64,000 bases of DNA, taken from assembly GCA_022701365.1 (NCBI GenBank), contig JAKUHH010000041.1, positions 434,001-498,000 on the forward strand, given 5' to 3'. Shown here piece by piece: positions 1-10,090 of this stretch. The translations under genes were made by a program, and so were the position numbers. This stretch comes from Mycocentrospora acerina. Lineage: Eukaryota; Ascomycota; Dothideomycetes; Pleosporales. The notes beneath the pieces were generated by a model. It was not told the origin of the DNA, did not search any database, and worked only from the letters and a program-made list of their open reading frames with translations. Each line of letters opens with the position of its first letter. Position 1 is the first letter of the stretch.

Positions 1-821
1 CGAAGAAGGAACGACAAAGAGGCTTCGGCCTCATCAACAAAACTTTGGACGAGGTTTTTTGTGCCGTTGTAAGTTTCGCTGTATAGCCTTGGGTTCTCGA
101 AGCCGCAGAAACTGTTCTTGATGCACGCTTCTACCAACGCTCTCAAATCCTCAACAGCTGCGTGCTGGCCTTGTGTACTCTGGTGTGTCAATGCGACCGT
201 TTCTTCTGATTCAGCTGTCTGTCGGAGCTTCACCATCTGCTGATGCACCCTCCTGACCGTCTTGCTGTCGTAGTATGCGTATTCTGGCTTCTCCTTCCAC
301 GACTTGCCCCCTAAGTGCGAATCCAGCTCATCAGCCGCCCGAATCCAATCTTCGTAGGACGATGCGCTTTGTAGACGCCGTCGAAGGCGCTCGCGTGTAC
401 CCCGCCATGTGACCAGGTGCTCGTAGAGGTAGATGTAGAGGCGCGTGAAGACGTAGCCGATGCTCAGGAAAAGGAGCCACCCAAGCACGACAATCAGCAG
501 CGGCCACTTCAGCAGGACGTAGACGAAGCCCTCCCGCGTCTCATCTTTGCCTCGCCGCGGCGGTGTCTTTGGCTTCTTGCGCCGCACTCGTTGGTGGATG
601 GGGCGCCAGTCGTTGCGCGCGGTGAACTTGAGTGGTTCTGCCGGTATCGCAGTAAGATCTTCGGTAGATGGCGATAGCTCCGGGGCTGCAAGAGCTTTTT
701 CGAACGCGGCAAAGTCGTCTTCAATTATGAAATCGTCGTCGTAGTCGGGAAGCTGTTTAACATCGAACGCAGCCGCCGTGTTGGGCTCCGGCCCATCTGT
801 CTGTTTATTAACGTCGGCCAT
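1..821 (-). CDS. Patatin-like triacylglycerol lipase (Tgl4/5, DUF3336 family), N-terminal part, cut by window edge
   Basis: An open frame runs without a stop from the ATG at 821-819 to the window edge and gives the first 273 residues. Seen: an acidic N-terminus; a hydrophobic stretch near residues 101-133 (core LLKWPLLIVVLGWLLFL); then a basic helical region from about residue 135 with TWRGTRERLRRRL, the signature SYEDWIRAADELD and YYDSKTVRRV. This order of hydrophobic segment followed by DUF3336 is what precedes the patatin catalytic domain in fungal lipid-droplet TAG lipases. The GxSxG lipase box and the Asp of the dyad would lie beyond the window, so catalysis cannot be confirmed here. It is divergent from the Qri7 gene, with 193 bp between the two start codons. 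No intron is needed in the visible part. Confidence 0.8.
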   Translation of the reverse strand, partial: MADVNKQTDGPEPNTAAAFDVKQLPDYDDDFIIEDDFAAFEKALAAPELSPSTEDLTAIPAEPLKFTARNDWRPIHQRVRRKKPKTPPRRGKDETREGFVYVLLKWPLLIVVLGWLLFLSIGYVFTRLYIYLYEHLVTWRGTRERLRRRLQSASSYEDWIRAADELDSHLGGKSWKEKPEYAYYDSKTVRRVHQQMVKLRQTAESEETVALTHQSTQGQHAAVEDLRALVEACIKNSFCGFENPRLYSETYNGTKNLVQSFVDEAEASLSFLL

Positions 822-1014
822 TGCACTAGCTCCGTGGGGTATCTCTTTGCATTGTCGGGATGTTGCCTGCAGATGGTGCGGTGGTACCCAAATAGCAAAG
901 GGGGGTTATCGTGCGAGGCGAATGCGTGACGCTGGACAGGTGTACGTCATGCGTTGGTAGCCAGGGTCTCGTCTCGTCTCGTCTCGTGTTTTCGCACCAC
1001 CAACGCGACATTAG
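822..1014. promoter_or_regulatory. Shared upstream region between lipase and Qri7 genes
   Basis: The two start codons are 193 bp apart and face away from each other, so both promoters must lie here or overlap the genes. A short (GTCTC)4 tandem repeat occupies 966-985. No TATA box or other defined element is clear. Confidence 0.45.
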
Positions 1015-2634
1015 ATGATCATCGGTCGCGTCGTCCACAGGCGACTGCTCTGTGCCATGTCTAGAGGCAGGCTTCGCCGCTTGGTGACGCTCGCCATTGA
1101 GACATCATGTGACGACACATCCGTTGCAATTGTGGAAAAGGGTGTTGAATGTGGCCACACAGTCGCCAAGCTGCATTTTCACAGAAAAATCACCTCAAAT
1201 AACACAGCGCATCAAGGCGTCCATCCACTGGTGTCTCTGCAGTCGCACCAAGAGAATCTAGCGATTCTCGTCAGTCAAGCAATCCCATATCTTCCACGAG
1301 ATAATGCTGCCATACCAAGACCACCAGATTTCATCTCTGTGACTCGCGGGCCAGGCATGCGCTCAAACCTGTTCACAGGGCTCGATACGGCCAAGGGACT
1401 AGCAGTGGCAATGGAGGTATTAACTCATTCTTTGCAATGTGGTATCTAACTGATTTTGGTAAAGAGACCTCTTGTTGGAGTCCATCACATGCAAGCCCAC
1501 GCCTTGACACCGCGTTTAGTTGATGCGCTTTCTCCAATATCGCAACGCCGTCACCGAAATCTCAGAGGAGATTCACGGAATTTTACACCAGCCCCAGATT
1601 ATCCTTTTCTCTCAGTACTGGCGTCGGGTGGACACACTATGGTCATCGCCTCTCATAGTCTCACTGACCACAAACTTCTGGGCGCGTCAAGTGATATAGC
1701 AGTCGGCGAGTGCCTTGATAAAGTTGCCCGTGTCGTACTGCCCACAAAGATTCTGCAAATGGCAAAGAGCACAATGTACGGGGCATTGTTGGAGAAGTTT
1801 GCATTTGAGAATGACCCTGCTCACTCAGAGCCTGCCAACGATGTAAAGGAGAATTCGATAGAGAAGACTCAAGAAACACATCCATCTTCTTCACCTCACT
1901 CTGGCCCTAATTCAGAGCTGTCTAAAATCTCCGGCTATACTGCTCGACAATATCTTGCCACATTTGGGCATCGATACCCATGGTATCAACTCCCAAAGAA
2001 TCACGAAGTAGCTGTGCAAAAGAACAAAACTAAGTGGGGTTGGGGCTTTAATCAACCGCTCTCCAAATCCGGTGGTGGAACCAAAATAGCCAGTATGGAA
2101 ATGAGTTTCTCGGGGTTGTTGACCGCTGTTGAACGTGCTATATGCTACCGAATAGACGCGACCACCAAGAAGCAGACCAAGATTGAACGGCCAGCTATTG
2201 AGATCAGCGACGAAGAAAGAAAAGACATGGCTCGAGAAACAATGCGCTCGGCGTTTGAACACATTGCTTCTCGAGTATGTACAGCACTGGAATCAGCAAA
2301 TGGGTTCGGGGAACAGAATCCTGCAGTCGTCATGGCGGGTGGCGTTGCTGCCAATTCGTTTCTCAGACATGTGTAAGAATGACCATTTGGTAAACTTGAT
2401 AAAATACTAATTCTAATTGTCTCCAGACTTGCGAGTGCTCTTCTTAAACGCGACCACGCTGACGTGCAGCTGTATTTTCCGCCCCCTGAATTCTGCACTG
2501 ACAATGCAGCGATGATCGGCTGGGCTGGACTTGAAATGTTCGAAGCTGGCCATACTGATGCGCTTAACATCCGCGCCATACGAAAGTGGCCGCTCGACCG
2601 AATACTAGATGCACCGCAGGACACTCCTTTATAA
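1015..2634 (+). CDS. QRI7: Mitochondrial tRNA N6-adenosine threonylcarbamoyltransferase (Qri7/OSGEPL1, Kae1/TsaD family)
   Basis: Exons 1015-1416, 1465-2372 and 2427-2634 join in frame to 505 aa. The protein makes the threonylcarbamoyl group of t6A37 on ANN-decoding tRNAs. Family marks seen: LAIETSCDDTSVAIV near the N-terminus, TRGPGMRSNLF, the metal-binding HHMQAH, LASGGHT, GECLDKVARV, SFSGLLTAV, MAGGVAANS and CTDNAAMIGWAG across the last splice. The first 30 residues are rich in Arg and lack acidic residues until the IETS motif, which suits a mitochondrial presequence and separates it from cytosolic Kae1. It is longer than yeast Qri7 because of a Ser/Glu-rich insert around residues 260-300. 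Introns are 48 and 54 nt. The downstream Met in MSRGRL is an alternative start that would shorten the presequence. Confidence 0.88.
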
Positions 2635-3394
2635 GGTACTGCAAAATATCGATTCCTGCAGAGTCGACGCCATTTCAGCAAAGGCCTGGGTTTAACTTGC
2701 GACATTCTTGCATACAATACCCACAAGTACTGTCCCGACTCTTTAAATTTATTGCATTCCAAGTGGCGCTCTCAGCTGAGTGAACCATAACGGATACGTT
2801 GTGCGGCAAGTCGAGCTAAAACTGTAACGAGCTAGTCCAAGCAATTGGGTACTTCAGCAGCAGAACAGTTGTTCCCAGATCATGGGAACCCTAAAGAATG
2901 CTGAATTACAAACATGACAACTATGAAGTACACCCGCTGCGTGGTATGCGCCTGGTGCATTCTTCAAGACATAAAACAGAACAAGAAGAGAGCATGCGAC
3001 AATTAGAAGATATCAATGTAGAAGCCGAGTTACTTGGGACGTCGCTCCTACTTTGATAGTCACTCGTTCGGCGCGACTTGCGCACAAGTAAGATTGTCTA
3101 GATGTGTGTGCACGAATGCTCTTAATTAGGCAGTGCACGGAGCTTCGCCGGCAATCCGGCGTGGTGCCAAACATCTTGGCTCCACGATCAAACCTCCGCA
3201 GCCGCCTTGGTCGGTCTTGGAAACGCCTCGCTCGAGTCTAATCCTCCTGGGCGAAGGGGTTGATGTCGTAGGTGCGTTACTCCCCCTCCTTCCTTTGTAC
3301 ATCTTTTTCTATTGCCATCTACTGTTTCCTTATTTTGTTTCCTTTGTCTATCATTTCTCTCTATATCCAACACTGCACGAATGCAGTACTATCC
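2635..3394. other. Intergenic, 760 bp
   Basis: This holds the 3' region of Qri7 and the promoter of the mannosyltransferase gene. A pyrimidine-rich tract at about 3280-3365 immediately precedes the chosen start. It is open in the frame of the gene, but I treat it as leader. No other gene recognised. Confidence 0.5.
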
Positions 3395-4694
3395 ATGGAG
3401 GATAAGCATAAACCTCATAATTTAATGCGCAGACGTAGATTCTCCTCTCCCCGCCGTCTTCCGCGTTCATCAGTCTTCCGGCTTCTTTTCCTTCTTTTCA
3501 TACTTTACGATTCTCTGCACGCCTTTTCCCTTTATCTCCGCCAAACCGCTCTACTTCACACTCCACCACCTCCGCGAAACACAAAACGCATATACATTGC
3601 AGCCCAGCATTGGAACACCGCGCGACTATTGTATGACCATTGGAACGGCGCTCTTCTAGCATTAGTCAAAGAGTTGGGGATTGAGAATGTGTTTGTCTCC
3701 ATATACGAGAGCGGGAGCTATGATGAGACCAAGGGACAGCTGAGGTATCTTGACTCGCGGCTGGACGAGCTGCATGTCGAAAGGAACATTACACTCTCCC
3801 CTACCTCTCATGCCGATGAAATCACAAAGCAACCTACCTCGCACGGGTGGATCAACACAACCCACGGCCAGACCGAGCTGCGTCGCATACCCTTCCTCGC
3901 ATCGACTCGAAACCACGTCTTCGAGCCCCTCGAAACGCTGACAGCGCAAGGCGTACATTTCGATACAATCCTCTTTCTAAACGATGTAGTCTTCACGCCT
4001 GAAGATGTTTTGAGATTGCTCGACACTAACAACGGAGACTTCGCCGCCGCATGTTCGTTGGACTTTTCAAAGCCACCATACTTTTACGACACATTTGCAC
4101 TGCGTGACTCGCAGGGCCACGAAGCAGTGATGCAGACATGGCCGTATTTTCGCTCGCGGACATCAAGACATGCCGCGGAGAGGGGATTGCCCGTTCCGGT
4201 GGCGTCATGCTGGAACGGGATGGGTGAGTTACACATACTATCCGAATACTCCATATGCGGCCCTCGCTAACACTAAAGCAGTCGCCATGCCCATGCAGCC
4301 CTTTATCAGCGAAAAGCCCCTCCGCTTTCGAGGCATCTCCGATTCCCTCGCAACATCCCACGTCGAAGGTTCAGAATGCTGCCTCATTCACGCAGACAAC
4401 CCCCTATCCACATCCCAGGGCGTATTCCTCAACTCACAAGTCCAAGTCGGCTACAACGGCTCTTCATATGACGCTATTCATAGTCCTGATGCGCTCATGT
4501 CCCCTCTGCATGTTTACATAGCGATCTGGCACAACAGAATAGCACGCTGGTTCACGACTCCTCTGTTTAAAGAGCGCACGGTGCGGAACCGCGTGAAGGT
4601 GTGGGAGAAGGAAACTGGTGAAGACGAACGCGGGGAGTTTTGCCTGGTCAATGAGATGCAGATAATCATGGATTGGGGGTGGAGACATGTATGA
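3395..4694 (+). CDS. CAP59/CMT1-family alpha-1,3-mannosyltransferase-like protein, type II membrane
   Basis: Exons 3395-4223 and 4282-4694 give 413 aa. The join restores SCWNGMVAMPMQPF, a conserved family segment, across a 58-nt intron. The family (PF11735) includes Cryptococcus CMT1 and CAP59 and many fungal Golgi proteins that transfer mannose. Seen: a basic N-terminal tail, one signal-anchor helix (about residues 26-48, core FRLLFLLFILYDSLHAF), then a luminal domain with RIYIAAQHWN, FVSIYESGSYD, the FLNDVVF motif at the likely donor-sugar site, AACSLDF and FRSRTSRHA. The chosen ATG sits in a good context (tccATGG); a frame open from 3272 would add 41 mainly hydrophobic residues that I judge to be leader. 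The substrate is unknown. In non-encapsulated fungi it probably acts on wall or glycoprotein glycans. Confidence 0.82.
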
Positions 4695-5215
4695 GGTTTC
4701 ATCGTGTGGATGTGCTTGTGGATTTGTGTTTCCATGCTAGGCACAAATACAAGAACTTGACACAATAGTGTACTCCTCATGAATTTCGATGCTCAGTCTA
4801 CATTGTAAATTGGGTGCTCCAACTAAAATGCAAATTCTAAGGCGATTGTTGAAAAATGTTCCTTGCTGTTGATTTGTTTGCTTTGCTGGCTGGATATGGA
4901 GAAGTAGATGAGTAGTTGGCTAGCTGGACGTGGTTAAAGCCCCCGTGTTCGCGGTGCGTGCCGCAACCACCAGATGTAATTGGGCATTTTTCCAACCATC
5001 CATCTATCTATTACAGATCTCAGTTTCAAGTTCTTCAAGCCGGCGTATTTCAAGATTTTAATCGTAGGTTATGAAAAAGGTATACAAATAATTGATTAGA
5101 AGACTCAGACTAGAACGGCAAGAATAACAAAGCAGTGAAGAAATCAAGACATCAATTGCATCGCTTCCCCAATGAGTCAAGGAAAACGTTCCTATCCATT
5201 AAGAAAATTCCACAT
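4695..5215. other. Intergenic between convergent genes, 521 bp
   Basis: Holds the facing 3' ends of the mannosyltransferase and acyl-CoA synthetase genes. AT-rich with no open frame I can support. Confidence 0.5.
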
Positions 5216-7165
5216 CTACAGCTTCACTCCACCACCTTCTATCCTTTCAAGATCCTTCTGCGTGAATCTAACATATGTTCCTCCGATGTACCAAAACAAC
5301 GCATCGCCCACACCCTCTGCTACGACCGGGTCAATTCCTTCGCCCTGCAGAATATGCTTCTGCTGCTTATTCGTGCCTGTGGTTTGCATGGCCTGCGTGA
5401 CCCTCAGCCAGATGGGGATAGCGTAAGAAGGTAGTTCCTTTTTGACGTGTGCGGCCAGCGAGTCAAGCGTCGTCTGTGTGGGGAGGGCGAGGGTGTTTTC
5501 CGACGAAGCGGATGTAGAGGATGAGGTTAGAATGATTGCTGGGCAGCCTGCGCGTCCGTCATGTTTGGGAACTGTGACACCGTACACGTTTGCCTCGACT
5601 ACGGCAGCGTGTCGCCCGAGCGCGTCGGCAACTTCGGCAGTGCTGACGTTTTCTGCTTTCCAGCGAAAGGTGTCGCCGGTGCGGTCCACGAACCACCAGC
5701 GGCCGTCTGTGTCGTTGCGCAGGAGATCGCCGGAGCGGAAGTATGCATCGCCTTGTTTGCGAACATTGCGGAGGATCTTGTTATTGGTAGCGGTGGGGTT
5801 GTTGAAGTAGCCTTGGAACTTCTGTGATATATTGGCAGCATCTAGCTTGTAGAGGAGCTCACCGGGCTCGTTGGGTGCGCAGATTTCGGCGAGGCCAGTT
5901 ACTGGATCACGGACAGGCTCAGCTTCCGGAGTCAGGCGGACGAGACAGAGGCTCGCTGAGAAGAGCAGTGAGGCCATGAACCCGTTTCTGCCGATGGCGC
6001 CGGAACTGAACAGGTTGCTTGAACGATTGAACATGCCGCCTGGCGCCTCGGTGGCCGCATAGAACTCATAGATGGTGTCTATGCCGAAGCGCTGCTTGAA
6101 GGGCTCCCAGACATCAGGTCTCAAGCCATTGCCAAACGCAATGCGGATTTTGTGTGACTTATCCAGCGAAGAGGGCGGAGCAGCAAGAAGGTAACGACAC
6201 GTCTCACCAACGTAGTGCAGAACGGTTGCGCCCGAGCTGTGGACCTCGGGCCAGAAGGTCTTGTGGGAGAACTTGCGGCTCAGGCAGATTGTGCCGCCAG
6301 CCTGCAGGGAGGCACATAGCCCAAGCACCGAGGCAGAGCTGTGGTAGAGCGGCATAGATGTGTAGATGACCTCGTTCTTGAACCCCAACCACGACGCCAC
6401 GAAGCCTGAGCCGCCCGAGCATTTACCCCAGGCCATGACGGCAGGCTTGGGGAGTCCCGTGGTGCCCGATGTGAATATGAGCATGGCCATGCTGTTGCTT
6501 TTCTGTTCTCCACGCGCCGCATCAGGGAGGCGCGTGGGCGGCAGGGCGGCGATGAGGTCCTCGAGGGCGTCATCAAAGAAAATGGCCTCGACATGTTCTC
6601 CCAGCACGCTTGAAACATACTTGTCTTTGCTTTCGGCGTCGACGAGCACCAACCGCGCCGCGCTCGTCGCAATCGTGTGTGTAAGCGGCTTGCCCGTCAG
6701 GTTGTAGTTGACAAAGGCGGGCTTTGCGCCAATACTCCATAGCCCAAACCAGACCCAGATAAAGAGGCTACTGTTGGGGAAGTCCATGGCGACAATGTCG
6801 TCCTTTTGCACGCCCTTGCTCAGCAGCCAGGTCGCATATTTGAGAACAGTCTCATACGCCTGGGCATACGTCCATGTCTGGCCGTTGAAGATGATCCAAG
6901 GGTGGGATGCGCGCGACGACTGCGCGTGCGACTCGAGCGCATAGAAGAGGTTCAGCCTGTCGCGGCGCCCGTTGAGAGCCGCACGCAGCTGTGCGCCAAT
7001 GCTGGACGACAACAATGCATAGTCGTAGGCGATACTATGGCGAGCGTTGAGATATGCGGCTGCGGCGGCCGCGGCTGCGGTGGGCAGCACGTAAGGGACG
7101 ACTGTTGTGGCTTGGGTCAGTCAAGGGAGCTGAGGAGGCGTGGGCATGGCTTGCCTACCTGACAT
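5216..7165 (-). CDS. Very-long-chain acyl-CoA synthetase / fatty acid transport protein (FAT1-like, AMP-binding)
   Basis: A 7-nt first exon (7159-7165, ATGTCA plus one base), a 57-nt intron (7102-7158) and exon 5216-7101 join to 630 aa starting MSVVPYVLPT. The enzyme activates very-long-chain fatty acids with ATP and CoA and may couple this to uptake. Adenylation motifs seen: MLIFTSGTTGLPKP (P-loop-like A3), YEFYAATEAPGG (A5), the YFRSGDLLR and FVDRTGDTFRWKAENVST segments (A7-A8), which are typical of FATP/FAT1. An N-terminal run of eight Ala precedes a probable membrane helix. The C-terminus is GGVKL; VKL is not a standard PTS1, so peroxisomal location is possible but not shown. The downstream Leu at 7090 would be non-ATG, so the tiny upstream exon is needed for a normal start. 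Confidence 0.86.
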
Positions 7166-7715
7166 GGCCAACACCGATCGCGTAGCCTTCGACTAGACGT
7201 GTAAAGCTACAACACTCGACAGCAAGGTATTCACCGCGCAATTAATGACAGTCCGGGGAATGCAACCATCACAAGCCAGATAAGCTGCGACCACCGGATC
7301 CACGAACCGAGCTGATTGTCACTCAACATGCCTCGGTTTCGCAACCGCATCCTTCAAACTTCCCCTCTCCTCGCCTGCGCATCATCCCATGCTACAGGCT
7401 AAACAAAGCTTGGTCAACAGCCTTTCCTTTATCGTCCTTTGTGCAGATAACGTTTTGTTGGCGAGTATCAATGCATTAGCCAAAGGCACAAGAATAGTCA
7501 ATCACAAAGAATGACACACTTCGACAACATCTATCATGATGTTTGCGGAAGTGCCTGGAATGTGATGGCTTGACCACCAGCACAAAGACATGGCGTTCGT
7601 AGCTATACAACTTCAATCATGCAGTGCCCCATCATGCATTTTGTCCTACTTACCATTTGCTCTTGTTGTGTTCGATAGACGTTTTGCTTCACTTTGCTTT
7701 GCTTCGTAGGTTTGT
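7166..7715. other. Intergenic, 550 bp
   Basis: Divergent promoter region of the acyl-CoA synthetase and the hypothetical gene at 7716. Nothing else recognised. Confidence 0.45.
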
Positions 7716-8744
7716 ATGCATCCTGAACAATATCAGCCGCTGACAAGGTTAGTAGAAGCAACCACGCTCTATTCTCATCAAAATCAACACAACATGTCAT
7801 CCCCATACACCTGGCGCTATGATTGCCCTCCTCTATCCATAGAACTTTTTATTCCCCAACACTTTCATCCTGAGAGCCACCAGAGAATTATTCAACAGAG
7901 CTTCAAGAATCGTTATTTAAACCAACCAGCCATCAATCTCGCCCAAAAGAGAGGAGATGATATTCCCGCTACATTTACTAGCCATGTCGATCGCATTGAC
8001 AGGAATTTTTCCCAACATCTCTTCCAGCAAGAAAGTGCTTGTGATTCACAGTTGTGTAGACGAAACCAACCAATGGCGCGCGAAGAGCATGATGATTTTC
8101 AACATCTTATTGATCCAGATATTACACTGGTAGAATCTGATAAAAGTTCCATGAACAATGATGTTCCGTCGCCCGTAAACGCCCTATATCGAGCAGAGGA
8201 TGTTGCAGGCGCGCCATCAGCCGGAAAGTCTAAAGAGCAACCACCAGTAGAGAGCCATACCATTACCCAAGAGACCGTTGTCCCACCAGATGAGGTGCTT
8301 CGTAATTATGACAGTGCCCTGTACCATATTGAGTCTGGTTCGCGCTTCGAGCTTACTGTCTTAGATGCTGACACACCCGCGATTCTGGACAAGGCTGAAG
8401 TTAAGAGTGTTGAAGAGTTCAATCAGGGTGACAACATAGAGCCTTCTATGAAAGAACCTACTTCAAGAGTATCTTTGGAGAAGTTCAAGATTATTACCAA
8501 CAATACTGAAACAAGTAGTGAGCCAGACGATGTTCATTTTGGAAGTAGTATCGCAAGTATAGCAAGTCCTACCGCCATCCGTCGAGCTATGAACACCACA
8601 CCTATCAAACCCCGGAGATGCAAAGGTAGCACTAGCAAACACAATACTCCAGAACGCCCAGCGAGAGTGACACGTAGACGAGCGGGTGCGGCTGGCAGAC
8701 GTATCAAGCGCAAGGTTGACGAATCTTACCATGCTGGTGCATAG
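7716..8744 (+). CDS. Hypothetical disordered protein with basic C-terminus
   Basis: A single exon of 342 aa; the second Met (7794, MSSPYTWRYD) is an equally good start. I do not recognise the family. The composition is polar and mostly disordered, with acidic stretches in the middle. The last 50 residues are strongly basic and carry TPIKPRRCKG and a bipartite-like RRRAGAAGRRIKRK cluster, which suggests nuclear localisation. There is no hydrophobic segment, zinc-finger spacing or catalytic motif. It lies just left of the gene-poor stretch containing the NLR gene. An orphan or fast-evolving nuclear protein is the best description; codon use looks coding. Confidence 0.5.
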   Translation: MHPEQYQPLTRLVEATTLYSHQNQHNMSSPYTWRYDCPPLSIELFIPQHFHPESHQRIIQQSFKNRYLNQPAINLAQKRGDDIPATFTSHVDRIDRNFSQHLFQQESACDSQLCRRNQPMAREEHDDFQHLIDPDITLVESDKSSMNNDVPSPVNALYRAEDVAGAPSAGKSKEQPPVESHTITQETVVPPDEVLRNYDSALYHIESGSRFELTVLDADTPAILDKAEVKSVEEFNQGDNIEPSMKEPTSRVSLEKFKIITNNTETSSEPDDVHFGSSIASIASPTAIRRAMNTTPIKPRRCKGSTSKHNTPERPARVTRRRAGAAGRRIKRKVDESYHAGA

Positions 8745-10090
8745 ATAGACAAACGGCGAATTTGAAGATTGATTAGAAATACCATGATACGCAGCTCCGA
8801 GAACACGAGTACATCACATATCATAACTTGCAAAGAACTGTAACGTGAAAAAGACTCCAATACTTGCACCTCAGAAGCCAATGTACCCAATCATATACTC
8901 GAATAGCAGCCGCTGAATTCCTGCACACTATGATCTTCTGCAAAGGGGGGAATGAAAGGACGTTAGCAAGCACGGATGATGGACAAAACAGTATGTGGTG
9001 ATGGGCTCTATAAGTTCGCAAAGCTCCTCAAAGCTGCAGTCTCTCCTAACATGATGCTTGTTTGTGAGTTTATGCTGTAGATTATATCATATTGCTATTT
9101 CACAGTTTATTTGGCTTTACTCCATGTCTATTGAATTTATAAATATCATTGCAAAAACCAATCGATCTCTGCTACTCAAGCTATGAGACTGATGTACTCC
9201 TACGCGATAATAAAGTTCTCGGCCATGCATTGACTATAGTGATTTTCTTCTGCATCAGATTTGCAGATTGTGATCAACGTTGGTTCTTGGGTTAAGAGAC
9301 GTACTTTATCGTGAGACTATTGCACAATTAGAGTTTTGGATTCTAGTTTTCCCAAAAAATCATAGAAAAGCCAAGTAAATACAAAGTAAAATCTGTAGAA
9401 GTACGATTGTTCAGCTTTCTATTGTGGATTACTCCATTCAAAGAGCATTAATTCGAATGATTGTTGCATCGAAAAATCAGTAATCTTAAAATTTACGCAA
9501 GTCAGTATAACGCTACTGTATTATTTAGCATACGATATCTCGTATGAGTAGATTTAAGCTATTGTTAGATAGGATGAGTTGAATCTAATGCTACATATAC
9601 CATTAATAAGCCTCTTAGAATAGCTGTAGCGTATGCAGCGGGCCTTTTGAATTGTTTACGGCCACCTGCCTAATTCCGCAGTAGCAACACGTCTTTCGTC
9701 ACCAGCAATGCCCAGAGTGTTGGCTGACTCTGTGTGCTGCTCGAATGCCCCGACATGCTTTCCTGACAACGCATATAACCTGTTAAGAAATTGACACCGA
9801 TCAATAGCTTACGAAGGATATTGTAATTGCCCTTCGTTCACCCACCACCCACTCGACCTTAAGACACGATTGTGTGGACTTGTTCTTACGTCACGTGGTA
9901 CCCGCACACATTTCTCAGCCTTGTATGCTTTACGTACCCCACCCTAGTCACTCACCCATCCACATCATTGTGATATTTGTCTATTTACTGGCCACTAAAT
10001 GTATAGTTATTTGATCACTTGAGTTTTAGCGCAATCTTTTGTTTTGTTCGATAGCTCGCTTCATCTCAGCCCACCGACGGCGCTTCCTCG
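8745..10090. other. AT-rich gene-poor stretch, 1.35 kb
   Basis: No open frame of note. The 9050-9660 segment is markedly AT-rich with stops in all frames, compatible with repeat-induced point mutation of old repeats or simply relaxed non-coding DNA. The last 200 bp are the NLR gene promoter. Confidence 0.5.
9886..9897. promoter_or_regulatory. Overlapping CRE-like and E-box motif upstream of the NLR gene
   Basis: TTACGTCACGTG combines a bZIP-type TTACGTCA (9886-9893) with a palindromic CACGTG (9892-9897), about 195 bp before the NLR start codon. Motif match only; chance occurrence is possible. Confidence 0.25.
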
